Source: Oscillospiraceae bacterium
GTDB lineage: Bacteria; Bacillota; Clostridia; Oscillospirales; Ruminococcaceae
DNA length: 30,021 nucleotides
Assembly (NCBI GenBank): GCA_016303235.1
Contig: JAEDMB010000004.1
Coordinates: 1 to 30,021, forward strand
Direction: 5' to 3'
The notes beneath the pieces were generated by a model. The model did not search any database, had not been told where the DNA came from, and saw nothing but the letters and a program-made list of their open reading frames with translations. Numbering within the stretch: the stretch's first letter is position 1; each line of letters opens with the position of its first letter. Shown piece after piece: positions 15,047 through 23,989 of the stretch. A program made the position numbers and the translations under genes.

Positions 15047-15820
15047 ATGAACGGCAAAGAGAAGAAATCAAGCAAGAAAATGGGAATACTAAGTATACTT
15101 ACAGCATGGGCTGTGCTTATTGCGATATGGCAGATTGGTTCTTTATTTTACAGTGATGATTTTCTGCCGGGGCCGGTTTCAACATTTTCAGAAACAGGAA
15201 ATCTGATAGAAAGCGGAGTTCTGTTTCAGGATATTCTTATAAGTTTGTTGCGTGTTCTGAAAGGCTGGATTCTTGGAATTGTATTTGCCGTTCCGGTTGG
15301 CGTTGGCATAGGCTGTTCCAGGAAAATAAGTTTTATTCTTGACCCCTTGCTTAATTTTTTCAGATTTATCCCTGCAATAGGTTTTGTTACATTATTTCTT
15401 CTGTGGTTTGGTGTGGGTGAAAAATCAAAGGTAGCATTAATTTTCTATGCTGTAATTTTTCCGGTGATGGTAAATACCATAGCTGGAGTACGGTCGGTAG
15501 ACAAATCTTTCATAGAAGCAGCTCAGTCAATGGGAGGTTCAAAAACAGTAGTGCTGTTCAAGGTTATTATTCCTTCGGCAATACCGAATATCTTTATCGG
15601 TATAAGACTTGGGCTAAGTGCTGCAATAATATGTATTGTAGCGGCAGAAATGCTTTCTGCATCAGAAGGACTGGGATATCTGATTTACACAGCAAGACTT
15701 TATTATAAAACCGACTGGATATTTATTGGTATCGTTGTTCTTGGTCTTATAGGATTTCTGGCTGATAAACTGCTTCAACTGATAGGAAAAAAATTTCTTG
15801 GCAAATATGGAGTGATTTAA
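15047..15820 (+). CDS. NitT/TauT-type ABC transporter permease
   Basis: The 257-residue membrane protein (BPD_transp_1 family, SsuC/TauC-like) shows six or so hydrophobic segments: near 13-32, 70-90, 105-125, 128-146, 175-200 and 225-245. The EAA loop that touches the ATPase starts at Glu157 (EAAQSMGGSKTVVLFKVIIP). It begins 2 nt after the lipoprotein stop, with AAGGAG overlapping that gene's end. The ATP-binding subunit that normally follows is absent: the next 359 bp hold no gene and the flanking genes are on the other strand. The permease must share an ATPase encoded elsewhere or be unable to work. Confidence 0.93.
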   Translation: MNGKEKKSSKKMGILSILTAWAVLIAIWQIGSLFYSDDFLPGPVSTFSETGNLIESGVLFQDILISLLRVLKGWILGIVFAVPVGVGIGCSRKISFILDPLLNFFRFIPAIGFVTLFLLWFGVGEKSKVALIFYAVIFPVMVNTIAGVRSVDKSFIEAAQSMGGSKTVVLFKVIIPSAIPNIFIGIRLGLSAAIICIVAAEMLSASEGLGYLIYTARLYYKTDWIFIGIVVLGLIGFLADKLLQLIGKKFLGKYGVI

Positions 15821-16105
15821 ACAGCTTTCAGTTCGCTGTAAACCATATTGATTCTGTATATTTTTTGGTAGAAATTTCGATGTTTCAACTATACTGCAAC
15901 ACCGCCGGATTGACTGCAATATGCTTTCGGATACATTTTAGCATATTCGGATTAAAAAATCAAGAAAAAATTTTTAAGGTAAAATAATGGCAAATGAAAA
16001 ATGTGAAAATTCCCGATGATGAAACAGACGCAGTCTTATAAACATTCGTCCGGCATATTAAGGAAATCCTTGATTTTTATTATATATCTGTATTCTCCTG
16101 ACATA
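15821..16105. other. Intergenic stretch without a gene
   Basis: I see no coding sequence or family remnant here in either direction; in particular there is no trace of an ABC ATPase. The one structure is an 8-bp inverted repeat, AATATGCT (15918-15925) and AGCATATT (15940-15947), with a 14-nt loop and no T-run. Confidence 0.5.
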
Positions 16106-16151
16106 AAAATCCCTCCTATGGTTTCTGTTACACCATAGGAGGGTGTTTTTT
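16106..16151 (-). terminator. Strong bidirectional terminator
   Basis: CCCTCCTATGG (16111-16121) and CCATAGGAGGG (16133-16143) form an 11-bp perfect stem with an 11-nt loop. A T-run follows on the + side (TGTTTTTT) and TTTTTA on the minus side. It lies 29 bp after the stop of the HEPN-like gene on the minus strand and also stops + strand transcripts from the permease operon. Confidence 0.9.
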
Positions 16152-16179
16152 CTTGTGCATATTGTTATAGCAGGTATTC

Positions 16180-17226
16180 TCAGAAAATACCCAGTTCTGT
16201 CAGTTTGGCATATGTCAGTATATCCCTGTGTGCAAGAAGATTTCTTGCATCTCTCATTTTGCAAAGCAAGTCAAATTCATTTTTATCCAGAATCCTGTCT
16301 TTTTTACAGATGTAAAACAACTGACCGATTTCAATCTCGTTCGCCCTTTCTACACGTTCACCGCTGGAACTTGTAATAAGAAGTTGCTTTTGAATTTTAT
16401 CATAGTGTTTCTGAACCAGTTCACGTCTGAAATCTTCAAGGCGGGGGAATACAAGTTTTATTTGTGCCTCCCACACTGCTGTTGTGACACGTTCATAAAG
16501 GTTGTCAACAGATATATTATTTTCATGTAAAACTTCGCTCGCTGTTGCAAAAGGGTTTTCTGCGAGACTGAGTCCGGCGGTTGCCAGTATACCTGCAGTT
16601 TCTACATTATTTTTTGCTATATTGCCTGCAATTTCAGAAATGTACTGTTTCTGTATACTACTGCACTTAGCTGATGATAACATAGTCAGGCAAAGCATAA
16701 GACAGTCATAATCAGTAATGTAATCTGAATATCTGACATTTCCTATAAGCCCTGATTCATATGTACTTGCTCCCTGAACAATAAGAATAAATACTCCTCG
16801 TTCTTCTGAATCTCTGTTTTCAAGGTATTCATTTACTGTTTTCTGCCAGCGGATTGCATTACCGGAATTAATTCCGGTAATGCAGAGTATTCTGCGGTGC
16901 AAAGGAGTGTTGTCATTTTTTGCAAGAAAATATTCATAGCTTTTATCAGGCCAGTATTTTTTGCGTTCGGATTCACTGCAGAAACGTTCAAACAGGTATT
17001 TTCCGGGGCTTTCCTGAATTTTTGATGCATCATGAATTTCAAATGAACGGGTATCCGTCATAAAATCAAGCTGTTGCTCTAATGTATATGTCATTATGTC
17101 AAGCCATGGAATTTCGTCTGAAAAGTTCATTATAACGGATTTACCGTCCATAAGAATGTCTTTGACATCATCAAGAAAACGGACAGAATTAACAAGCCTG
17201 TTCCACCAAAGCTCTCCGATAATCAT
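16180..17226 (-). CDS. Unknown protein with C-terminal HEPN-like motif, partner of giant ATPase
   Basis: I do not recognise the family of this 348-residue protein. Residues 1-150 alternate predicted strands and helices ('GKSVIMNF', 'RRILCITGI', 'GVFILIVQG') like a Rossmann or degenerate P-loop fold, but there is no true Walker A. Residues about 170-325 are mostly helical. The end, 'FDLLCKMRDARNLLAHRDIL', has R328-N-L-L-A-H333, the R-x4-H pattern at the active site of HEPN ribonucleases and also kept in inactive HEPN-like helices. No signal peptide or membrane segment is seen. Its ATG overlaps the stop of the giant ATPase gene (ATGA, 17223-17226) and follows GAGGAGG, so the two are translated together. 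The likely role is effector or adaptor of that ATPase; this is inference. Confidence 0.6.
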   Translation of the reverse strand: MIIGELWWNRLVNSVRFLDDVKDILMDGKSVIMNFSDEIPWLDIMTYTLEQQLDFMTDTRSFEIHDASKIQESPGKYLFERFCSESERKKYWPDKSYEYFLAKNDNTPLHRRILCITGINSGNAIRWQKTVNEYLENRDSEERGVFILIVQGASTYESGLIGNVRYSDYITDYDCLMLCLTMLSSAKCSSIQKQYISEIAGNIAKNNVETAGILATAGLSLAENPFATASEVLHENNISVDNLYERVTTAVWEAQIKLVFPRLEDFRRELVQKHYDKIQKQLLITSSSGERVERANEIEIGQLFYICKKDRILDKNEFDLLCKMRDARNLLAHRDILTYAKLTELGIF

Positions 17227-20200
17227 TTTTTATCCTCCTCAAAATAATCGCTCATACTGTTTTCAACCTGTTCTCTGCTTCCGAGGAGCTTGCGGAATCC
17301 TTCAGTTGCAAATCTGTAATATTCATCTTCCTTGCTGAGAACGTTCAAATCCCACATTTCATTAAGAAGTTCTTCTATTTTTTCCCTGCTGAGATTCAGA
17401 AGTCTTGTAATCTTGTATTCTTCTGCCACTCTCATAAGGTCATCAATGGTATATTTCTTTTCAGCAGGTGAATCGTGGTAGAGATACGCAAAAATAAGTG
17501 CGATTATATGATAGTGACTGTGACCTTTTTCTTCAGTAAACAGAGATGCCTCAAGTTTTTCATTAACCTTGTTCATAAATGCACTGTCTGAAAGAACTTT
17601 CTTGATATGTCCCTCATTTACTTCATAATAAGGAGTATTTGTTTCGCTGTAACCGGCATAGTCATCATTTTTCATAGCCTCAAGAAGTTTCTGACAATAG
17701 AACTGAATAAGACCGGGATAATAGTTTGTCTTTGCAAGGATTAATGATATAACTTTTTCGTCAAAGCGGAATCCGAGATATGCAAGTGTATTTGTAAGGA
17801 GCTTGATTGCCTCTGAACGCTGGAACTGCTTTATAACAACAGAACTAAGATGAATAAGGTTTGAATTGCCCTGTAACATTTCCCTGTTGAAACGTGAAAG
17901 GTTATGCAGACCTGCCATTACAAGCTTGAATCTGCCTGCCGGAAGATTTTTTACCGATACAATAGGCGGATTGTCATCTTCGGCACTTGTTTTTATAAAT
18001 TCGTCAGCCTCATCAAGCATAATAAGCAGATAGTTAATGCGTGTTTCAGGATTTTCGTCCATTAAACGTTTCTTTATATGTCTTGCGAGGTCGTCCCAGT
18101 TGTCACATTCACAGGATTCATCAAGAATTTCTCTTGTAATAAGTTCCTGTGAAAGGAGTTTTGCAACCTCCTTATAATTCTTGTACTGTACATCAAGCAG
18201 AACAGCTCTGTCATTGTTGCCGTTTTTATCGACATTGTGCTGTGCCATTTTCAAAAGAGCAGATTTACCAAGCTGACGGCCTCCGTATACAAGGTTTGCA
18301 CCCTCCGGTGATTCAATAGAAGTGAGTTCTGCCTCTCTGCCTGTAAAGAGTTCAGCCGGCATTGTCTGAGTTGATGCCTCAACAAAAGGCTGATAATATG
18401 CGAAAGGAAGTGTTACTGCCATAAAACGTTTTGCTATTGTATCAGCAGAATAATGCTTTGCAAGATAGAAAATAACAACTCTGTCGACAACAATAAATGT
18501 TTTTGAGAAGGATTTTTCTTCTTTAATTTTTCTTGCAAGTCTTCTGCGTTCTTCTATGTTGAGTGCATAGTCAAGCAAAACGAGAGTGTGTTTTGCCGTT
18601 GTATTCATAAGGTGGAAACTGTTCATCAGACTGTTGCAGTCAAATTTTCCGTAAAGGCATGCAACTCTGAATCCCTCTGTTTCTGTCAGAGAACCGAAAG
18701 CCGGAATACAATGAGGATATGTGACTTTTCCACTGCGTTTCTGACAGAATACCTTGTAGCTTTCAATATTGCTGATATTGTTGTCCGGCACGATTGAAAC
18801 AGGATTGAATCCAAGTTTTACAAGAAGTTTCTGCAGTTCTTCCGGATTTACCGGACTTCTTCTCGGCCAGTTCTTTAAGAGTTCAGCACCGCCCTTTGTT
18901 TCCTTGCGGGCATTGTTTGTAAGATAAATAAGAGCTTTTTCAAGGTCTTTTTTACCGGAATACTTGAATATCTTGTCAACAATATTTGTTTCTGCTCCGG
19001 AAACGACCCTGTAATTTATGGAACTTTCACTGACAAATTCCGAGAAATATCCGAAAGGTTCAAGTGTGAAATTATGTACATCTTTTGTATCATGACGGCG
19101 TATGCAGTTCAGCATAAATTCAGCCGAAGTATAATTCTGGTCATCAATAAGAGCCTCAATCATTTCCTTAGGATATACGCCGAAATCATATTCCGGCTTG
19201 TCTGCAAGGTCTTCAAGCTGACGCTTGAGGTTCTGTCCATGCTCGGAAGCATTTACAGAAATATAATTTTTAATGGAATCAAGTATTCTCACATAAAATC
19301 CAAAGTCATTTGTAATACGGGTTATTCTGTACCAGTCAAGTGCAAGCTTGAGAATTGCAGTTTTTTCTCCGTTTATATCAGAAATTGTACCGTAATTCTC
19401 AAAAAGCTCCATTTCATTGCTGAAATCCTGATACATTGAATCAAAACGCTGTTTTGCCTGTTTGAGAAAGGCATTCATCTGTTCAAATTCCTTGTTTTCT
19501 GCAAGTGCCGTATTGCCTGTATCCTCTGCATAAGCCTTTATAAGTCTTGCCGTACGGAAATTATGCTTTGTTTCATCATCGCTGAATATCTGGGACAAAC
19601 GCACTTCAAATGAAACATGATTTTCAGTTGCATGGCGTTCAATGCGGTTCAGAATATTCATTCTGCCCCATCTGCAGAATGTTGACTGAAGTTCCGGCAG
19701 ATAATCATCATCAAGAAGAATATCTTCACCCGAAAGAAATCCGATAAAGAAATATTTCTTTGTCTTTGAATTATAAGTACCGTTCATCTTTGAAAGAAGT
19801 TCATCAGCCGTTGTTTTTATGCTGTAAGTTCCCCAGTCAAAGCCGTTTTCATTTATATCATTATTGCTGATATTATAAACTTCTTCAAGCATATCAATAA
19901 TCTGCGGAGCAACTGCATCATAATTCTGCTTGATATATGCTTTTTCATGATTTCCTGAGTTTTCAGCTACTGCAAGCCAGTCACATATACAGCTGATAAC
20001 TTTCTTTATGGAACTGATTATATTGTTACGCTTACTGCCTTTGATTTTGTCATGCGGTCTTTGAATATGTCTTTTTTCACTGATAATCATGTCACGGGCT
20101 TTGTCCCAGTATTCGTCAATAAAGCTGTCAATTTTGAGAATATCCACATTTTCGGCATTAATAGGCTTGTTACTGCGTATGAACATTTTTTCCATACAGT

Positions 20201-22841
20201 TACGGACATATTTTATTTCAGCGGTATTATTTTCCGCAACGATATTCAGGCATTTTCTAAGCTCACTGTCTTCGCTGGAGAACATTGCCTCACGAAGTCT
20301 GCGAACCTGTCCCTGACTTTCAAAAACATCTTTTCTTCTGTCAATAGATTTACAGAGTTCATCTGCCTCGCTGATTACATTATCAATTATGTTCTTATTG
20401 CTTCTGTAACCTGCAAATGAATCAACGGCACAGCCTGTACTCTCATAGAATGATTTCATTGATGAAAGAAGATTTACAAGCATAGGGTATTTAACTGCAT
20501 TTTCCGATGTTTCAATTATGCATATCAAATCATCAAGATAATAATCCTGCATGCTTGACGGATTAAACAGTGTGCGGAGAACTGCCGAAACCATAAGTCC
20601 GTTGCTGTACTGTGGAATAAGTTTCTGTGCAGTTTCATAAATGCTTATCACCTGCGTGCTTGTATATTCACATTCAGCAAGCGGATTCTGATAAGCATAG
20701 CTGAATGCATTTTCAATACTCTGAAAAGCCTGTATCATTGTAAGTTCATCGTTAAGAACAGAATTTTTGCCTGTTTCACTTTTTTTAGCAATTCTTGTCA
20801 CTGTGGAAAGCCATGCAATAAGACAATAGAGGTGTTTTTCATCAAATACTGATATTTTATCAGCAACATCTGCATCAGTAATGCCGAGTTCTCCGTCATC
20901 GGAATATTCAGCGTATGCTTCCTGAAGTGTAATTGCTGTTGAATCATCGGCAATATCGTCATCTTCTTCATCTGTATCATCATCAAAGCTCTCAGTCTCA
21001 TCAGTCTTTAAGGAATTTATCTTTCTGAGCAGTGCCTGTTTTCTTTCTTCACAGCCGGAGGAATCATTCGCAAACTTTTCAGCATTTTCATAATCCTTAG
21101 TTTCAAAATAAAGCTCTGCAAGTTCAATAAAGATTGTTGATTTGCGAATGTCATAACGTTCTGTAATCTTGTTTCTCTTGACTATGTCGAGCCAGTCTTT
21201 AAGCTGTCCGATAGCCGAAGGATAATCCTTAAGATTGCGGTAACAGCGTTCCTTACAGATAAGATAATGAAGAATGCGGTTATAATCATTGCTTTCACAT
21301 AATTCTATCAGGTCATTGATTACGGCAAGACATTTTGAATAGTTATGAATTTTCATATAGTACTGTTGCAGAGCCTCAAGATTCTTATTTGTTCTGGAAA
21401 GTTTATCTGCATATTTATCAATCATTGCATCAAGTTCATTGCTGTATCCGAGGTCGCCGTTTTTGTTCCACATAGCAAGAAAGCACATTATAATCTGAGT
21501 AAATGCCTCTTCCCATTTAGGAGTATTAAGCTGTTCTCTGTAAAGTTCTATTGCCTCTTCATATCTTCCCTGTGTAAACAGAAAATTGGCATCAGTCTTT
21601 AACTGAGGAACTTCCTTGATTTTTACCGGTTCACAGCCACGCTTTATGCTTACTGCATAGTCCCTGCTCATTTTTCTTGCGGTCTTGAATTCCACAGTTA
21701 TCGGCTTGAAATCTTTTTTGGACGTAATTTTCTTGAGCTGATTTTTAAGTGATATATCTGTTACATCATTAAGTTCATACGGAAATACAGTATTATCATC
21801 TTTATTCTCAATAGTTCCTTTGTCCTCAAAATAGTTGTATGATATAATACTGCCTTTGTAAAATTCATCTGGCAAAGTGGATTTCTGAACAGATTCAGGA
21901 TTTTCATTTATTTCATATGATTTTATTTGTTCCGCTATACCGGCAGATGTATAATAAGGCTGAAGCGCAGTAATACATCTTTCAGGATTGCTGAAATCGT
22001 TTATAGGATAACCGCATTTCTCTCCAAGAAATCTGAATGCAGTCTGCAGTGCAGTTCCGGATTTTTCGGAAATATTTTTGGAAATAATATATTTCAGTCC
22101 TGTTATATCCCTGCATTTTTCAGAAGAAATCATAAGGACTTCCACAGCCTCATCGATATAGTCACTGTTGTTTTCTGCTATGTACAATGAAGAAAAAACA
22201 GCAGATAACTCATAAAGCTTTAGCAGACCTTCCTTTTCAGCACCGTAGTATGCAGAACGGTATGCATTTCTTGTATCATTCGCATAACAGAATGATATTG
22301 AAGCATCTTGGTAGTCGTTATTTAAAATACATGCATAAGCATAGAATTCATTTACTTCCGGTATATTTTCATATTCGTGTTCTTCCATAAGTTTCCAGTT
22401 TAAGTCTACTGCCTCTGTAAACTTAGATGAATCATGGCTTTTCATTGCACTCTGAAGTTTTCCTAAAACAGGAGTAAGAACCTTTCTTATATCACTGTCC
22501 ATAGCCTTAAAAGCTGTTTTAAGTTCATCTTCCGTACAGGAAATACTGATTTGCTTTTTTTCAGTTTCTTTCTGTGATACTTGTTCCATTATCTGCGGGG
22601 TAACTGATGATACAGTTCCGGCAACCGGTACTTGCGGAACGATGTTATTAAAGGCATTATTAATTTCAATGCCTGCTATCTGTGAATATCTTAATGTTAC
22701 TGTTGAGGAAATCTGTACTGAAAGTGAATTATTTCCGTCATTTTCGGAAATAATTCCGTCAATTACCTGACCGTTTGACTGCGTAAACCGAACCGGTGTG
22801 CCGGCTTTAAGTTCTGACAGTTTCTGTTCAAAAATATTCAT
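17223..22841 (-). CDS. Giant STAND/AAA-type ATPase with helical repeats and cold-shock-like segment
   Basis: The 1872-residue protein has no family name I can give. In order: a small barrel-like strand-rich start (about 1-62; 'GTPVRFTQSNGQVIDGII'); helical part; a cold-shock/OB-like segment at about 325-402 ('KGSIISYNYFEDKGTIE', 'TVFPYELNDV'); TPR-like helices from about 412 ('NFLFTQGRYEEAIELYREQ'); an acidic stretch about 614-640; a long helical region to about 1330; an alpha/beta region about 1340-1485 ('TFIVVDRVVIFYLAKHYS'); and a P-loop NTPase from about 1497 with 'AELFTGREAEL', Walker A GGRQLGKS (Lys1526) and Walker B LLIMLDEADE (Asp1610, Glu1611). The last ~120 residues look like a winged helix. 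No membrane segments. The layout of sensor repeats plus STAND-like NTPase is typical of bacterial immunity and conflict proteins. It is followed in overlap by the HEPN-like gene. Confidence 0.75.
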   Translation of the reverse strand: MNIFEQKLSELKAGTPVRFTQSNGQVIDGIISENDGNNSLSVQISSTVTLRYSQIAGIEINNAFNNIVPQVPVAGTVSSVTPQIMEQVSQKETEKKQISISCTEDELKTAFKAMDSDIRKVLTPVLGKLQSAMKSHDSSKFTEAVDLNWKLMEEHEYENIPEVNEFYAYACILNNDYQDASISFCYANDTRNAYRSAYYGAEKEGLLKLYELSAVFSSLYIAENNSDYIDEAVEVLMISSEKCRDITGLKYIISKNISEKSGTALQTAFRFLGEKCGYPINDFSNPERCITALQPYYTSAGIAEQIKSYEINENPESVQKSTLPDEFYKGSIISYNYFEDKGTIENKDDNTVFPYELNDVTDISLKNQLKKITSKKDFKPITVEFKTARKMSRDYAVSIKRGCEPVKIKEVPQLKTDANFLFTQGRYEEAIELYREQLNTPKWEEAFTQIIMCFLAMWNKNGDLGYSNELDAMIDKYADKLSRTNKNLEALQQYYMKIHNYSKCLAVINDLIELCESNDYNRILHYLICKERCYRNLKDYPSAIGQLKDWLDIVKRNKITERYDIRKSTIFIELAELYFETKDYENAEKFANDSSGCEERKQALLRKINSLKTDETESFDDDTDEEDDDIADDSTAITLQEAYAEYSDDGELGITDADVADKISVFDEKHLYCLIAWLSTVTRIAKKSETGKNSVLNDELTMIQAFQSIENAFSYAYQNPLAECEYTSTQVISIYETAQKLIPQYSNGLMVSAVLRTLFNPSSMQDYYLDDLICIIETSENAVKYPMLVNLLSSMKSFYESTGCAVDSFAGYRSNKNIIDNVISEADELCKSIDRRKDVFESQGQVRRLREAMFSSEDSELRKCLNIVAENNTAEIKYVRNCMEKMFIRSNKPINAENVDILKIDSFIDEYWDKARDMIISEKRHIQRPHDKIKGSKRNNIISSIKKVISCICDWLAVAENSGNHEKAYIKQNYDAVAPQIIDMLEEVYNISNNDINENGFDWGTYSIKTTADELLSKMNGTYNSKTKKYFFIGFLSGEDILLDDDYLPELQSTFCRWGRMNILNRIERHATENHVSFEVRLSQIFSDDETKHNFRTARLIKAYAEDTGNTALAENKEFEQMNAFLKQAKQRFDSMYQDFSNEMELFENYGTISDINGEKTAILKLALDWYRITRITNDFGFYVRILDSIKNYISVNASEHGQNLKRQLEDLADKPEYDFGVYPKEMIEALIDDQNYTSAEFMLNCIRRHDTKDVHNFTLEPFGYFSEFVSESSINYRVVSGAETNIVDKIFKYSGKKDLEKALIYLTNNARKETKGGAELLKNWPRRSPVNPEELQKLLVKLGFNPVSIVPDNNISNIESYKVFCQKRSGKVTYPHCIPAFGSLTETEGFRVACLYGKFDCNSLMNSFHLMNTTAKHTLVLLDYALNIEERRRLARKIKEEKSFSKTFIVVDRVVIFYLAKHYSADTIAKRFMAVTLPFAYYQPFVEASTQTMPAELFTGREAELTSIESPEGANLVYGGRQLGKSALLKMAQHNVDKNGNNDRAVLLDVQYKNYKEVAKLLSQELITREILDESCECDNWDDLARHIKKRLMDENPETRINYLLIMLDEADEFIKTSAEDDNPPIVSVKNLPAGRFKLVMAGLHNLSRFNREMLQGNSNLIHLSSVVIKQFQRSEAIKLLTNTLAYLGFRFDEKVISLILAKTNYYPGLIQFYCQKLLEAMKNDDYAGYSETNTPYYEVNEGHIKKVLSDSAFMNKVNEKLEASLFTEEKGHSHYHIIALIFAYLYHDSPAEKKYTIDDLMRVAEEYKITRLLNLSREKIEELLNEMWDLNVLSKEDEYYRFATEGFRKLLGSREQVENSMSDYFEEDKK

Positions 22842-22900
22842 AGTATTTATCCTTTCTGTATTTAATAAATTTTACTCATTTTTATCTGAGCTTATTATTA

Positions 22901-22929
22901 ATTATATACTATCTGACTATTAATGTCAA
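22901..22929 (-). promoter_or_regulatory. Perfect consensus promoter of the ATPase/HEPN-like pair
   Basis: On the minus strand TTGACA (22929-22924) and TATAAT (22906-22901) are 17 bp apart, the exact sigma-A consensus. The start should be near 22894, with a leader of about 50 nt and AAAGGA before the ATG at 22841. No operator palindrome overlaps it, so strong steady expression is expected. Confidence 0.9.
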
Positions 22930-22945
22930 CAGAAATCAAAAGAAT

Positions 22946-23851
22946 TTATGTGTTTTTTGATTCAGGCAGGGAATATTCAGCTATCTGTATTCTTTGAGTA
23001 CGGCTTTTCTTTCTGTATGCCATAGGGGTACAGCCTACAATACGCATAAAATGCCTGTTGAAGTTGGAAAGATTACGGAAACCGCTTTCAAATGCAATTT
23101 CAGAAATGCTTGAGGTTGTATCGGCAATCTGCTTGCAGGCATAATTGATTCTGTACTGTGAGATATATTCCGAGGCACTGAACCCCACACACTGCCGGAA
23201 CTGACTCATAAAATAGCTCTGACTGAGATGTACGGAATCGGCAAGCTGTTGAACTGAGATATTATCTTTGAAATGTTCCTTTATATACAGCAGTGCAGGA
23301 CGCATTGTTTCACTTATTTCATCATTTGGATTTCCTTCTTCGGAATCAGTTTCAAGAAGCCAGAAAAGTCTCAGAAGTTCGCCTCTCATAAGCATATCAA
23401 GATGAGGAAGATTTCCCCTTGCACATGAAAAAATATTTTCAGCAATAATTCTTATTTCAGAATAATAGCAGTGTTCGGGATTAATATGCGATTTCAGACG
23501 CATAGTGCCGTCAATAAGCGGAAGTATGCATTTTTTAATATATCTGTCTGTTTTGGATTCACCGAAAATTGATGTACTGAATACAAGTGTATCATATACC
23601 TGCCTTGAGCTTGTATATATTGAATGTATCACATTGGGCTGAGTTATAATAATATCTCCTTTTTGGGAGATAAATTTTTCATCTCCGCAGATAAATTCAG
23701 CAGAGCCGTCAATTATATAATTAACTTCAAATTCATCGTGCCAGTGCATAGGAACATACGGGAATAAATCAGGTATAATGCACTCATAAAATGAAAAAGG
23801 TTTTTCGGCAGAACTATGGATTCTGTTTTCTTTTGAACGAATATTTTTCAT
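22946..23851 (-). CDS. AraC-family transcriptional regulator (next to GH31)
   Basis: The 301-residue protein has an N-terminal cupin-like sensing domain ('MHWHDEFEVNYIIDGSAEF', 'KGDIIITQPNVIHS') and a C-terminal AraC domain with two helix-turn-helix units: 'ISVQQLADSVHLSQSYFMSQF' (about 198-218) and 'SISEIAFESGFRNLSNFNRHF' (about 247-267), ending in the usual 'GCTPMAYRKK'. Such proteins bind a sugar or related ligand and control nearby uptake and hydrolysis genes. It is divergent from the GH31 gene with 138 bp between starts, so control of that gene is likely. Its stop is only 16 bp from the -35 box of the giant ATPase gene on the same strand, with at best a weak AT-rich inverted repeat (22934-22962) between, so some read-through is possible. 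Confidence 0.93.
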   Translation of the reverse strand: MKNIRSKENRIHSSAEKPFSFYECIIPDLFPYVPMHWHDEFEVNYIIDGSAEFICGDEKFISQKGDIIITQPNVIHSIYTSSRQVYDTLVFSTSIFGESKTDRYIKKCILPLIDGTMRLKSHINPEHCYYSEIRIIAENIFSCARGNLPHLDMLMRGELLRLFWLLETDSEEGNPNDEISETMRPALLYIKEHFKDNISVQQLADSVHLSQSYFMSQFRQCVGFSASEYISQYRINYACKQIADTTSSISEIAFESGFRNLSNFNRHFMRIVGCTPMAYRKKSRTQRIQIAEYSLPESKNT

Positions 23852-23989
23852 AAATTTTCCTTTCCGAAAAAGTAGGATAGTATCAGAAAAAAGTATAAAA
23901 TCAGTAGAAGACGGCAGAATAATATGATATTATATTACTATCAGGAAAGATTTCTGCCACATAAAAATAACAGAAAAGGAGTACTTGCT

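Noticed and set aside
15918..15947. 8-bp inverted repeat AATATGCT / AGCATATT as terminator of the importer operon
   Set aside because: No T-run follows; the strong stem at 16111-16143 is the better terminator.
20938..21001. Acidic Asp/Glu-rich stretch in the giant ATPase, considered as a sign of a DNA-mimic anti-restriction domain
   Set aside because: Only about 26 residues inside a helical repeat region; more likely a flexible linker.
22934..22962. AATCAAAA / TTTTGATT repeat at the end of the first AraC gene as a terminator
   Set aside because: The stem is AT-only but for one pair and no clean T-run follows on the minus strand; noted in the gene entry only.
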